From the NCBI GenBank assembly GCA_964553745.1, contig CAZKLD010000011.1, positions 1 to 61,058 of the forward strand: 61,058 bases of DNA, read 5' to 3'. Source of the DNA: STC-113 sp964553745. Its GTDB lineage: Bacteria; Patescibacteriota; Gracilibacteria; BD1-5; UBA2023. Below the pieces are notes generated by a model. The model did not search any database. It saw nothing but the letters and a program-made list of their open reading frames with translations, and was not told where the DNA came from. The position numbers were made by a program, and so were the translations under genes. Shown here in pieces: positions 9,677-20,875 of the stretch; the stretch's first letter is position 1, and each line of letters starts with the position of its first letter.

Positions 9677-11905
9677 GAAAGTGTATCCAGATAGTCCGGG
9701 TTGCTTATAGAAAATAGCCTTTGCCTGGCAATTCTTTGGTTTTGAAATGTAATCGAATTTAATAATTCAGGTCTGTCAGACATCGGTTTTTGCATAGAAT
9801 TTGAAGAATGTGTAGTCGGGATTCGAATCGTCAATATTAACATTGTTTCAATAGGTGTTGCCGAGAATGCTTCATTTCGGTGTCAGGACTCGTACATATT
9901 GTCTGTTTTCCGCAGCTCATTGGATTGCTATGAGTCTATTCCTTTCTGCCGAGTCTGTAATTTTCAGTTCGTCGAAAACTTGCCTTATCATATTTTGGGT
10001 ATCTGCGCCGTAGGAGTTTTTTGAGGTCAAAGTGAAACTGTTGTTGATCTCACAGCTTCACTTATCTGCTGTGTGAACGGTGAAATCCCTCTTCATATAT
10101 CTGTCGGATTTGTTTCATGAAATGGATGTGAATACTGGATATACCCAATTTCAAGGATCGGACTTCCAATTTTCAAGGATTCAAAGAGAATCAAGATATT
10201 TCTGGATTTCAGTATCTCTCGATGCAATTGCTACTTCTCAAGCCAATACATTATTAACGAACATATCTATATATCACATGAAATCCCTTTTATCAATGAG
10301 CTTCTTTTCGAATTTGTCTGTGAATTTGAAAAGTATATCTTTCGGTGAAATGACTTTTTGGAATTTATTTTCTACCATTGTTGACATAATGAGGCTGAAA
10401 TTATCTGCTGTAACATCAGCTCAAATCTCATCCATACGAACGCTTCAGTACTTCCTTAAGAAATCCTCGACGATTCATTGGTTAATAGCAATTACAGTGT
10501 CTAGAGTTGATCCTCATGCCTTCTCATAAAAGAAATTTATCTTATTGACGCTATCAAGGAAAACAGGGGAGTAGTTCGCATCTCTGAGTCAATGATTCGG
10601 AGAGATTATATTAAGTCATTCCGGTGGAGTTTCTCTATAAGGAGAGAGATGCCAATCATAGTAATAGATATCTTTCTTATCGTATTTGAGCAGTGCTCAT
10701 TTATAGACTTCTATAGTGATTACGCTTCATGGGAATCATCAGTTTGCCCTTATCTCATCCTTATTCTGGTTCAAGACAAAATATCTCATGGGTTTTGTGT
10801 CTCATGCCAGCTTAAGAAGCATATCCTTATTCTTAAGGATGAAGTCAATGTATTGGTCTCATTTTATCAGCGATTCCAGTGTTGATTGGAATTTGTTATC
10901 TAGAGCTGGATTACCGAGAGTGTCTACTTGTGAGAAATATGTGATGGTTTTTTTCAGTGAGGCATCCAGATTTGCCAGATTGTCATACTCGCTTTTGAAG
11001 AATTCCGTCAATTTGATGTTTCCTATACCTTTTACAGGAGAATCTATTTTGGAATTAGCTTTTTCATTATTAAAATCTTTCCATATCGAGCCTCAAATGA
11101 GAGCTATGTTGGATAGTTCAGCTCATCAGTCTATGATGTTGCTCGCAATCTTGACCGAGTGATTCGTGTATATGAAATTGTTTCAAAGGATATTAATAGG
11201 TCAGAACATCAGTTGAAGTATCCTGAATTTTGTCCTTAGGTCTTTTGCGGTATTTTTCAGCACATCCGCATCCTTTATTGATTTGAGAGCATAAATTCCC
11301 TGATATCACTTTGTCACTTCTGCCTGGATATAATTCTTATATCATAGCGCAAATAGAGTAAGAGCCAAAACGACAACCGTCACCAGGCTTCATATCTTAG
11401 TCCATTTTCATGCTGATATCCTTATGCTCAAGATATTTTTCCTGTAGAGATTCCTGATTTTCTGCTTGGGCAGCATAGGGAGCGAATAGATGTCAGGATA
11501 AATCTTTGCACTCGAGCTTGCCTCCATGGTCCTTATGTCCAGAGTATTTCTGGCAGTCTCAGGCAGTGGCTGTATTATCCCGATGGGATCCTGAAGAAGC
11601 CTCTGTTTTTTCCTGTTGAGAATGGCTCAAAAAGGTTTTTTCTGATACTTGTTCCTGAGGATATCCTTGAATTCTTCTTTGGTGAATTTTTTGACTTTGA
11701 GTACCTTTTGGCGGCGTAAATCTATATTTTTCTCCAGTTCCTGATAAATGTCAGAGAAAAGATTAGATTGGTTAAGCCGAATCGCATTAACCATGACTTG
11801 CTGAAAAAATTGTGCCACATCGACAATAATGCCTTTGTTTCACTCTTTTGGCTGAAGTATGTCATTAACCTTGTCTAGATTTTCCATATTTTTCAATTTT
11901 TCCAT
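9662..11905 (-). CDS. DUF4012-domain membrane protein
   Basis: A 747-residue protein. The first 165 residues are cytoplasmic and charged, then comes one transmembrane helix (LVTVVVLALTLFALGY) and a large outer domain. That domain has the DUF4012 hallmarks: RYFVLNQNKDEIRANGGF-PGS, a PPEGL segment and a GLRDANYSPVF motif followed by IAINQGIVEDFL. DUF4012 proteins are common in Patescibacteria and some Gram-positives and are thought to act at the cell envelope, possibly in polysaccharide or cell-wall assembly; the biochemical role is not established. The stop codon is embedded in the terminator hairpin. Start ATG at 11905; a second in-frame ATG lies six codons downstream. Confidence 0.88.
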
Positions 11906-11969
11906 TATATGGATTTTATAGAAAAATCTATTTTTATGGTTTGACTATTCTTATTTTTATCTTTTGATG

Positions 11970-12533
11970 TTATTTATATAGAACTTCCGTTCAATAATGT
12001 ATCGTGATATAATATTTGCGCTTTGATTCATCTAGGGCGATTCAGATTCAAGCCTTTCAGAATTGAGGATTCACTATGGAGTTGTAATGCGGTTTGTATT
12101 TTTTTCATTTTTCCCGCATATACATATCAAATGTCTTGTGGATAGCTTTTGATATATCTTGCGTACAATCTTCTTTGGAACATCTGTAAGTATTCCATCA
12201 GATGCTTTCCGAGAAAGTGCTTCATTTGACTTTTTTGAACGCCACTCATTTCGAACTGAACCAGCTTCAGATTTTCTTGTAATCATAATAAGCTTTCTGT
12301 CCTGGACGCTTGTGATCTATGAATCATCTTTGCTTTGAGTATTCAGACCAGCTCAATGCGGTTGAGTTGAGTTTCTCATCCATCGTGAGTTTCTTGGCTC
12401 AGGCTTTTTCTCTGATTTCATTTGTCCAGCCCAGCCATTCATGATTGATAGCATTCAGGTCATATGATGCGCTTGCTTTAGAGAAAAAAATGAGAGAAAG
12501 AGTGAAGAACGCGAGGAATGTTTTGAATTTCAT
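11970..12533 (-). CDS. Secreted CAP (SCP/PR-1) domain protein
   Basis: The 187-residue product starts with a signal peptide (KFKTFLAFFTLSLIFFSKASA, then S-Y) and continues with a CAP domain: INHEWLGWTNEIREKAGA with a LTMDEKLNSTALSWSEYSK helix, then FSESIGWN near the middle (the G-E-N/SESIG position of CAP proteins) and the C-terminal HYNSIVNPQFGKAGIG and YYITIHYG strands. The two cysteines (RCSKEDC) may form a disulphide. Bacterial CAP proteins are extracytoplasmic, and their role is often unknown (peptidase-like, lipid or wall binding). It is divergent from methionine aminopeptidase with a 65-nt shared promoter region. Confidence 0.85.
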
Positions 12534-12543
12534 AATTTATATG

Positions 12544-12570
12544 TTGCTTTTTTAAAAACCTTGGTATTAT
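12544..12570 (+). promoter_or_regulatory. Candidate promoter upstream of methionine aminopeptidase
   Basis: TTGCTT (12544-12549) and TATTAT (12565-12570) are separated by 15 nt and end 28 nt before the ATG at 12599. The 15-nt spacing is shorter than the usual 17 but recurs elsewhere in the window. Assignment is by motif only. Confidence 0.4.
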
Positions 12571-12598
12571 ATGTTTATTGAAAATTTGTAAACTTTTT

Positions 12599-13360
12599 AT
12601 GCTAAGAAACCAAATAAATATTAAGACAAATAAGGATATAGAATGAATCCGTGCTGCATGAAGAATCGCGGCAGAAGCGCTTGATATGATATGACAATAC
12701 GTCAAAGAATGAATAAATACAGAAGAACTCGATCACATATGCAATACCTTCATCATGTCGAGATGAGGCAAATCAGCATGCAAATGATATCATTGATTTC
12801 CGAAATACACTTGCATATCATTGAATGATACGATCTGTCACTGAATTCCAACGAAGTGAGAAATCCTTAAAGACTGAGATATACTGAACATCGATATCAC
12901 AGTGATGAAAGATGGATATTTCGGAGACACTAGCAGGATGTATAGCGTCTGAACCATATCCCCGCAAGCAAAAAAACTCATCGAAGTAACTCAAAAGGCG
13001 CTAGAGATATGAATCGCTCAAGTCTATCCTGGCAATATGACCGGCAATATCTGACATGAGATTTCAAAATATGTCGAGTCAAAATGATTCAGTGTAGTAT
13101 TGGAATACACATGACATTGAATATGAAGGCAAATGCACGAAGAGCCATATATCTATCATAAGGCAAAACCCGGTTCATGAATCAAGATTGTTTCAGGAAT
13201 GGTTTTCACTATCGAGCCGATGATCAATCTCTGAGGCAGCAGGACAAAAATCCTTTGAGACAAATGGACAGTGAAGACGGCCGATTGAAAATTATCTGCC
13301 CAGTTCGAACATACCATTGCAGTTATGCCCAATTGATATGAAATCCTCACTTTGGCATAA
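12599..13360 (+). CDS. map: Methionine aminopeptidase type I
   Basis: A 253-residue enzyme that removes the initiator Met from nascent proteins. The metal ligands are all in place: D in ILNIDIT, D in GDTSRMY, H in GHGIGRQMHE, E in FTIEPMI and E in FEHTIAV, and the substrate histidine is in ICHGIP. All three Gly of GHGIG are TGA codons, as is the Gly of CKGYHGFP. Length and start match type Ia bacterial MetAP. It stands alone, not next to secY/adk as in many bacteria. Highly confident. Confidence 0.97.
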
Positions 13361-13376
13361 TATATGCAAAAAAATT

Positions 13377-13403
13377 TTGAATTATTAGATTTTGGGATAT
13401 AAT
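13377..13403 (+). promoter_or_regulatory. Candidate promoter of the 13470 gene
   Basis: TTGAAT (13377-13382), a 15-nt spacer and a perfect TATAAT (13398-13403) lie in the 109-nt gap after map and 67 nt before the next ATG. Confidence 0.45.
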
Positions 13404-13469
13404 TCACAACATTAAAGTCAAAAACCTAACTTGGAATTTGACTATTAAAATTTAACACATACAAAGATT

Positions 13470-13850
13470 ATGGCACAAATAACAAAAGACTGATTTACAT
13501 TTCAGATTTTGGACGAGATTCAAGCACAATATTCAGAATTAGTCAAGCTTGTTCTCAATACTGAGTCAATGGACAATAATGAGAAGCAATATTGGTTCGA
13601 CATCCTTCCTTCTATGACTGATGAGCAGATAGATAGATTATTCGACATATTGGAGACTGAACGCAGGAAATTAGAAGACTTGGAAGTTAAATATCAGGAA
13701 GAAATCAAATCTCTAAATGAAAAACATCTTATAGAATGGCAAGAATTCCAAACAAAAGAAAGCAGGGAAAAAATCAAACAAGCAGAAGCAAGCGATAAAG
13801 ATAGCTCAGCTTCAGCAGATGAAGTATTGAAGATGTTGGATGATTTTTAG
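13470..13850 (+). CDS. Small acidic coiled-coil protein, hypothetical
   Basis: A 126-residue product with one TGA (Gly) in codon 8; without recoding the gene would appear to start at 13509. The first 60 residues are mixed helix (SMTDEQIDRLFDILETERRK) and residues 60-110 form a Lys/Glu-rich coiled coil. The last segment is acidic. No family name can be given. Own promoter upstream and a strong terminator downstream make it a monocistronic unit. Confidence 0.7.
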
Positions 13851-13870
13851 TAAAAACAAAAACAAATAAC

Positions 13871-13901
13871 ATACGACTTTTATTTTAAGAGTCGTATTTT
13901 T
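13871..13901 (+). terminator. Rho-independent terminator
   Basis: ATACGACT and AGTCGTAT form an 8-bp stem with an 11-nt AT-rich loop, followed by TTTTTC. It ends the transcript of the gene at 13470-13850. Confidence 0.85.
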
Positions 13902-13941
13902 CAATTAAGAATCGATTAAGTCTAAAACCTAAGCTATAAAT

Positions 13942-15849
13942 ATGTTGAATATCAATATCAAAAAAAGCAATCTTCCCATAATTGAGGAAAAGAATTTCGT
14001 CACCTCGAAAAAAATCGCCATAGATATAAATCTTGAGTGAATACTTCAGATTTCATACAGCGACAGGAATATCGTCGATATAATAGAGAAACTTATAATC
14101 GATCTTCTGATAACCAAAATCGATAAATACTGAGATGTTTACGATTCTTTTTCATTGGTGCTGGAGAAGCTTAATAAAGAGCTTAGGACACTATCAAAAG
14201 ATTATAATCTGGATACGATAAACATATTTCTCGGAATCATACAGGGGGACGTTTTCCATTTCTCCATCCTCTGAAGCTATTCTATATACCTTATCAAAAA
14301 CCATAAGATAATAGACATTGCGGAATGAATGCAGGGTAAGAATCTCGAGTTCTCATACATCTCTAGCTGAAATGTGAACGTCAATGACACTATCTTCCTT
14401 TCAAATCTCAATCTCCTTGATTACGTCACTAAGGATGATATTTTTGAAATCACAAGGACAGATAAGATCGACAAACTGGAAATCGTTGAGCAGATACTAT
14501 CGCAAGAAGCTGTAATAGAACAGTACAATATAATTTCGATTTCCAATCATTCAGAGCTTACAGATGATTGAAAAAATATTGCTTTCGATCTCATAAAAAG
14601 CAAATTCCTATCACTCAAGGACAAACTCATCGAAAATGAAAAAGTCGATACGCTCCTTACTAAGTTTAAAAAGAAAATCGATATAAACAATAAATATGTC
14701 TATGTCAGCCTTCTTTCTGCAGGAGTTCTTTGTGCAGTATTCTTCTTGTATGTCATCATAAATTCGATAATGTACCATGAGATGCAGAAATCAATTCCAG
14801 AACAATACAAGAATAAGCTCATAGAAGCGAAAATGCTATTAGAAAGGACAAATAAGGATCTCTGAAACAAAGAGGTTTTCGATGCGAACATCAAGAAAGC
14901 TGAGAATATGATATTTGAAGTAAGATGAAAATGAGTATTCTTAAATGATGTTAATAAGCTTCTGGATTATATTTCTATCCTGAAGAAGCAAAGCAACGGA
15001 ATAGAGACTTTCACATTAAGCCAAGACAAGGCCGAAATCGAATTCAAGCAGAAAGATTTCAATATAAATTGAATATTTGAAGTAAATAAGAAATATTATT
15101 TCATAGGGAAAAATTCTATAATCGGGCCTTATATCAAGTGAGAACCCGTGAAGACTTATGCATATCCTGATGGGGAAGAGGTGGTTGATGCCGATGTGAC
15201 TCCAGAATGAAATGTATACCTTCTCACAAAATCATTCAGAATACTCGAGTTCTACAAGCAAGAGTTCAAATATGTAAATGTAGAATGACAGAAGACTTGG
15301 GAAAATACTATCGGTATAAAGACTTTTAATGGTAATCTGTATCTTCTTAGCGATAAGCAGAATCAGATCTTCAGGCATAAGCCAGGAGTGAATGGATTCT
15401 CCACTAAGTCTGCACTTATCGATGAAAAAGATGCAAAAAATCTGGTAATTTCGGATTTCGCAATTGACGGATGATTCTATATCCTCAAGAGAGATCTTGC
15501 TATAGATAAATTCTTTACGACTCCAGATTATATCAAGAGGTCAATCGTTATCAATAATGTCAAGAGCATAGATTACTCAAATAAATCCTCTGCTTCTCCA
15601 AAATTATATGTGGGACAGAATCTGAATTATGTATATACTCTTCTTGATAATAAAATTTGGATATTTGAGGCAGACAACAAGAATTATAAGGATGTTAAGG
15701 CACTACGATATATCTGACAGCTAGAACCGTCAGACTGAGCAATCCAGACTATCTATATCCCTAAAGATGGCACTATATATGTAGCAACTCAGTCTTGAGT
15801 GTATATAATCCATTTTGAGGTTTCAGATAACAAGGTAATCGTCAGATAA
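13942..15849 (+). CDS. Membrane protein with PPM-phosphatase-like N-terminus and propeller-like outer part
   Basis: A 635-residue protein. The first 180 residues resemble a degenerate PPM/SpoIIE-type phosphatase fold (FLGIIQGDVFHFSILGSYSIYLI, later ISSGNVNVNDTIFL), but the metal-binding DG pairs are not obvious, so catalysis is doubtful. One transmembrane helix (VSLLSAGVLCAVFFLYVII) lies near residue 260. The outer half contains repeated short beta motifs such as GNVYLLTKSF, GNLYLLSDKQ, GGFYILKRD and GTIYVATQSG that suggest a beta-propeller-like domain. Its stop overlaps the ATG of the RecO-like gene (TAATG), so they are cotranslated. Function unknown; an envelope sensor is plausible. Confidence 0.7.
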
Positions 15850-16430
15850 TGTTCAGTTTCAATGCTGTGGTGCTAAAAAAAATCCAAGTCAAAGATTCAA
15901 AAAATATAATTTCTCTTTTCTCTCAGGATTATTGAAAGATTTCGGTCTGGATGAAAGAAAGCAAGAATAGATCTCCTGTCGATATAGGTAATATATACAA
16001 TTTCTCCTCAAAATCAGAAAATGGAATCAATAACATAGATTCTTATAAGGCGAAAATTGTAATCAATTCCAGTTTGCTCTGATTCAAGGAAATCAACAAT
16101 ATACTTAGGATCTGTGCATACTTTGAAAAAATATTGCCAGCTTCAATGCTTTTTGAATCGATATTTAATGACTATTCAGAAGCGATTCCTTATCTTGAGC
16201 AGCCAAGCTCGAATGATCAAATGTACCATCTGTTCCTCTTGAGATTCGTTAAGAAGCTCTGAATTGCACAGACCCCTGGCGAAGAAGCCTGAACCAATAT
16301 TAAGAAATTATTCTCTGTGATTGATTCGTATCCTTTGGGCTCTATAATAAAGATACAATGAATCTCACCTTCCGATTACAGGGAAATCGAAGATTTCATA
16401 TACGCGACTTTACATAATTACATGAATTAA
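15849..16430 (+). CDS. recO: RecO-like DNA repair protein
   Basis: A 193-residue product whose N-terminus has the OB-fold pattern of RecO (AVVLKKIQVKDSKNIISLF-SQDYGKISVWMKES), followed by a helical part (NILRICAYFEKILPASMLFES) where RecO carries its second domain. The C-terminal zinc-binding cysteines of canonical RecO (about 240 residues) are missing, which is common in reduced CPR versions. RecO loads RecA with RecF/RecR in gap repair. The ATG overlaps the stop of the upstream membrane protein. The call is at fold-pattern level, hence moderate confidence. Confidence 0.6.
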
Positions 16431-16431
16431 T

Positions 16432-17430
16432 ATGACTGCTCTATATTTCATATACCTCATAATCCTGTGACTTATTTTCTGAAGTTTCTGATCCGTGCTC
16501 ATAAGCAGATTCTACTCTAAGGAATCAGGCATCTACACCTGAAGGAGCCATTGTACAAGTTGCGGTCATACTTTAAATGCGCTCGATCTTTTCCCGCTTT
16601 TCTCTTATCTTTTCCTCGGTTGAAAATGCAGATATTGCAAAAAAGGAATCTCTTTCATCTATCCTCTTCTTGAGCTCACGATGGCTGTTTTCTTTTTTTT
16701 CAGCTGATATGCTCTCGTAGATTATTCTCTAGTCTTGAGCGGAAATTGACTTGAAATATTAAGACTTCTCATGTTCATGTTCATATCGTTCGTTATAGTG
16801 GTCATAAGCTTTTATGACATTCTGTATCAATTGATTCCGACAGAATTATTAGGGCCTTCTGTTTTCCTTTTCTTCATTTTGCTCGTTTCCGCATATTTTT
16901 TTCCTGGCGTTGAGAGCCTTTTTTCTCATTTTTTGCCTTTTCAAAATAATATCCTCTCTATTCCAATCATAAATGCACTTCTCTGAGCTTTGCTTGTATA
17001 TACTTTCTTCTATATCCAGATTCTGCTCCCTGGACTTTATTATTCTTTTGAGAAGAAGAAGTACAAGATCGCATGACAATTGCTTCTTGAGTATTTCACG
17101 ACCCCATTTATGATTATATTTTCTCCTTTCATCAAATTCAAAGATGAAGAAAATGATGATGAAAGCGAAGATGTCTACACTTTTATGTGACATTGAGACT
17201 TATGGATAGCCATATTCATGTGATTTACGGCAGGTTTCAAAATTGCAGCCATGTGACTGGCAATAGCATATCTGATATGAAGCATAATTTGAGTTGGAAT
17301 CCTAGCGACTAGGAAGCAACGCAATATTGCAATCGCTTTTGGACCTTTTTTGGGCGCAGGCCTATTTATAGCCCTCCTGTATTATCAACCCCTGCTAAAT
17401 GCATATTTTTCAATCTTCTGAATAAAATAG
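16432..17430 (+). CDS. pilD: Type IV prepilin peptidase (PilD/GspO family)
   Basis: A 332-residue polytopic membrane protein. The N-terminal domain has the conserved ILGLIFGSFGSVLISR and two CxxC pairs (CTSCGHT and CRYCKKG) as in PilD, here followed by the PLLEL segment that precedes the catalytic domain. The two catalytic aspartates are in FYDILYQLIP and in GHGD (GxGD motif) around residue 255. Between the two it has a longer-than-usual cytoplasmic loop rich in Asp/Glu (DEENDDESED). It would cleave the prepilins at 1-421 and 27629-28420. It starts 1 nt after the recO-like stop. Confidence 0.92.
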
Positions 17431-17476
17431 TAAAAATGTCAATACATCTTTTCTTGTAGTTTCCCTATGTTTTGAA

Positions 17477-17482
17477 TATAAT
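17477..17482 (+). promoter_or_regulatory. -10 box that decides the start of the 17514 gene
   Basis: TATAAT overlaps the first upstream in-frame ATG (17481), with TTGTAG at 17454-17459 as the -35 (17-nt spacer). A transcript from here begins after 17481, so the ATG at 17514 is the more likely start. Confidence 0.45.
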
Positions 17483-17513
17483 GGCTCAGTTAATATTTTT
17501 AAATACAAACAAA

Positions 17514-18041
17514 ATGGATAATAAAAAGATAATTGCAATAAAGGATTTTATCCTTTCTGCTGAGAAATCTATCCAATCCGCAAAGAAGATTCTTGCAACC
17601 TTGATAGACAGCAAAGATCTGAAAAAAGATTTGGAGCTAGAGACTACTGACCTTCATGCATACGATAGTTGAGAAGATAAAATAGTAGAATGAGTATTCA
17701 CTTGAGAATCCATGCTTTGAGCTGACGGGAACATCTACCCGGTTCCTCAGAACTATGCATCAAAATCCCGCCTGGTCCAATGAAGCAAACTGAAGGCTAT
17801 AATCAAGCCAGATTGAAAAATCCTATATAAGATCATCGAAGAGATAGAATCAGAAACGAAAGTATGACTTCTATCAAAGACTGGAGATAAATATCATGTC
17901 ATAGCAGACTGAAAGACCTATAATGTTCTGCTTGCTGCAGTAACATACATAAAATGAGAGCTCTGAGATAAGGTTTCGATTAAAGTCCCGAAATGAAAAG
18001 ATGCCACCTATGCAGCTGTCGAATCTATTATCCCAAAATAA
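17514..18041 (+). CDS. Hypothetical 175-residue protein
   Basis: Soluble protein with an N-terminal helix (IKDFILSAEKSIQSAKKIL) and a C-terminal beta-rich part (LSKTGDKYHVIADGKTYNVLLAA and a GDKVSIKVPKG segment). The helix motif 'ILSAEKSIQSAKKIL' looks like a CPR-specific conserved family, but I cannot name a function. An alternative ATG at 17481 is in frame but overlaps the -10 box. Followed by a strong terminator, so probably transcribed alone. Confidence 0.7.
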
Positions 18042-18047
18042 GCGTCC

Positions 18048-18083
18048 AAAAAAATCTCTTCCGAATTCGGAAGAGATTTTTTA
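18048..18083 (+). terminator. Rho-independent terminator
   Basis: Perfect palindrome AAAAAATCTCTTCCGAATTC and its complement centred on GAATTC, with flanking A and T runs, so it can act in both directions. Confidence 0.9.
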
Positions 18084-18184
18084 TATTGCGAACCAGTTGA
18101 AGTTGTTAAACATTTTTTAATTTGATTTGGGAATTATTGGAATTTTGGATATCATATGTGCAGATTAATGTTAATAAATTTTTG

Positions 18185-20455
18185 ATGCACAAACATAAGG
18201 AAATCCAAATTGATATCCAAAAAGAAATAATAGATGTCGATTATTCCAAGACTGACACCATCATGGAGGATTTGATAACAAAGGTTATCGCATATATGAA
18301 TAATGTTCCCGCCGAATTAGTCAGAGCATCGATAATGAAGGCTTATATTTTTGCTAAAGAAGCGCATCACTGACAATTCAGGAAATCTTGAGATCCGTAC
18401 CTCATCCATCCTGTCGAGGCTACAAAAGAATTATTAGTGCTTAAGCCTGATCTTGTGACAATCCAGGCCTGCTTATTGCATGATGTTCCAGAGGATACCC
18501 CCCGAACAGTCGAGGAGATACAGGCAATTTTCTGAGACGAAGTCGCCCATATTACGAACTGAATGGAAAAACTCTCCAAACTTAAATATCGTTGAGAGGA
18601 GAGAATGGTTTGAAGCCTCAGGAAGATGTTTATCGCGATGAGTGAAGATGTCCGTGTGATATTCGTAAAACTGGCAGATAGGATCCATAATATGAGAACC
18701 CTGCAGTATCATCCTGATGCTGAAAAGAGAAAAAGAATCGCACTTGAAACTATAAATATATACTCTCCTATAGCTGATAGATTAGGTATATTCGATTTCA
18801 AAGAGATTCTTGAAACACTTTGTTTCAAGAATCTATATCCCGATGAATATGAGAAAGTCAAATTTGAATTAGATTGACTAAAAGAAGAGCAGAAAGTCTT
18901 TGTTGAAAGAGTCAGGGATGTTATTTATGATACTATACCGGCACATGTTCCGCTTATTGATGTTTCTTACAGGATCAAGTCGCCTTTCAGTATCTACAAG
19001 AAGATGAACCGCAAAGGATACGAAAGGGTAAAAGATTTGCATGATCTTTTTGCAATAAGGATTATCACAGACACTATACCGCACTGTTATGAGATTTTAT
19101 GAGAAATTCACAATAGATGGTCGCCGATTCCTAAAAGATTCAAGGATTATATCGCTTTACCGAAAGAAAACTGATATCAGAGTCTCCATACTACCGTAAT
19201 CTGAGTATTGAGGGAGTTGCGTTCTCAGCCTACCGAAGTTCAAATCAGGACAAAGGATATGCATATACAAGCTGAAATCTGAGTGGCTGCGCATTTTGAG
19301 TATTCAGAATCAGGGCACTCCACTATTGCAAAAGATGTTTATTGGGTTTCTGAAATAAAGAAAATCGTTGATCAGAGCAAGGAGCAGGAGGACACAGAAT
19401 TCATGTCGTCTATGAAATTATGATTATTCGATGATAGGATTTTCGTATTTTCACCTAAATGAGATGTAATAAATCTTCTTAAGTGATCTACGCCGATAGA
19501 TTTTGCTTATTCCATACATTCCGATCTCGGTAATCACCTAGCAATAGCAAAGGTTAATTGAAAAATAGTCCCTCTTGATTTTGAGCTTCAGAATTGAGAT
19601 AGGGTAGAGGTAATTATTGATAAGAATAGGAAACCGCTTATTACTTGGCTTTCTTTCGTTAAGACTGCGCGGGCGAAAGAAGTCATCAAGAGTTATATCA
19701 ATAAATCGAATAGAGAAGAGTTGATAGAAAAGGGTAAATTCATCCTTAATTCTTACTTGCACAAAAATTATTGAGTTTCTCTTGATAAGGAACTTTCAAT
19801 ACTAAAAAATATCGACTGAAAATTATTGGATACCAAAGAAAAAGAAGATATCTTGGTTCAGATAGGTAATCTTTCTAGGAAGCCCGTGAGCGTAATACGC
19901 TGAATAATGGAACATGGGAATTTCTGATTGAAGAAAATAGTTGAGGCTGATGAGAAGAAGCATAAAAAAGAAAAAACTACTGCCTTGAAATGAGATTCTC
20001 CTGAATCGGTAATAATCTGATGAGAAAAGAATATTCCTTATAAGATGGCACTTTGCTGCAATCCGAAGCATGGGGATAGGATTTTAGGCTATCTTACGCG
20101 TGTTTGAGTCAACATCCATAAGACGAATTGTTCATCGCTCAGAAAATGAAATCTGGAAAGATTCATCGATGCATGCTGGTGAGATTCTGTTGAATTGAGA
20201 TCTGGGGTTACCATCATCGTTGAGATGACTTTTGAGAACAAGATTTGAGTCTTGAGAAAGCTTACTGATATCCTATTCAAGATGAATATGAGCATCGAAG
20301 AGATAAAGAGTGAAAAGATAGGCACAGATCTTGTAAAGAACGTAATGACGCTAGAATCAAAAATTGAGGATTATTATATTTTTGATAGGCTCATAGAGAG
20401 GGTGAGTACTTCTGTAAGCGAATTCAAGGATGCTAAGCTTATTGAAATGAAATAA
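18185..20455 (+). CDS. relA: RelA/SpoT-family (p)ppGpp synthetase/hydrolase
   Basis: A full-length 756-residue RSH protein. The HD hydrolase domain carries HDVPED near residue 98 and DRIHNMRT, so hydrolysis is likely active. The synthetase domain has RIKSPFSIYKKM near 262, DLFAIRI and PKENGYQSLHT near 325. A TGS domain (FSPKGDVINLLKGSTPIDFAY) begins near 420, a Cys-containing helical region (MALCCNPKHGD) follows and an ACT-like domain (VTIIVEMTFENKIGVL) ends the protein. It is bifunctional by sequence and adjusts ppGpp to starvation. The start is the ATG after an AT-rich leader; no good ATG lies upstream in frame. Confidence 0.95.
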
Positions 20456-20481
20456 GAGCTCCATGGAGCTCTTATTTTTCG
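20450..20481 (+). terminator. Rho-independent terminator overlapping the relA stop codon
   Basis: AATAAGAGCTC and GAGCTCTTATT flank a CATG loop, followed by TTT. The TAA of the RSH gene is part of the 5' arm. Confidence 0.88.
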
Positions 20482-20518
20482 GGTGATACTTCCTTCGCAT
20501 CTTCTCTATCCTCTGTGC

Positions 20519-20815
20519 CTACGTTGACCATGTGTCGCTTGGCGACTTAACGAGATCGATGACCTTGCTCGTCCTATCGTAGGATAGGTAGCCGTTGTCA
20601 CGGTATACTCCGACCGATCTGCGAACCACAGGTGGCTCTGGAACTGCTCGTGCTTCTGCCTTCCTGTCCCTGTCAAAGACCCAGAGGGAGACAAAAAGGG
20701 CGTTAGGGCAGAAAAGAAGCCCAGTGTCGGTGATTGCCATGAAGGCGGGGAAGAAGAACACGTAGAGAATAAGGCAGAACAAAAAATATGACAAATGCAT
20801 TGTTAAGTACTTCAC
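20519..20815 (-). CDS. GC-rich small protein of foreign character
   Basis: A 98-residue frame starting at GTG (20815) behind a textbook ribosome-binding site (AAAGGAGAG, 20831-20823). The product begins with a signal-anchor or membrane helix (LSYFLFCLILYVFFFPAFM) and ends in a polar region rich in Arg, Asp and Pro. No family is recognised. It uses no TGA for its three glycines, closes with TAG and is visibly richer in G+C than every flanking gene. It sits convergent to relA and divergent from the penicillin-binding protein. Recent transfer from a standard-code organism would explain the composition; an assembly intrusion is the alternative. Confidence 0.6.
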   Translation of the reverse strand: MKYLTMHLSYFLFCLILYVFFFPAFMAITDTGLLFCPNALFVSLWVFDRDRKAEARAVPEPPVVRRSVGVYRDNGYLSYDRTSKVIDLVKSPSDTWST

Positions 20816-20875
20816 CGTTCTCTCCTTTTACATTAAATTCAATCAAAATTTGGTACTTAAACCTCCTTCTAGGAT

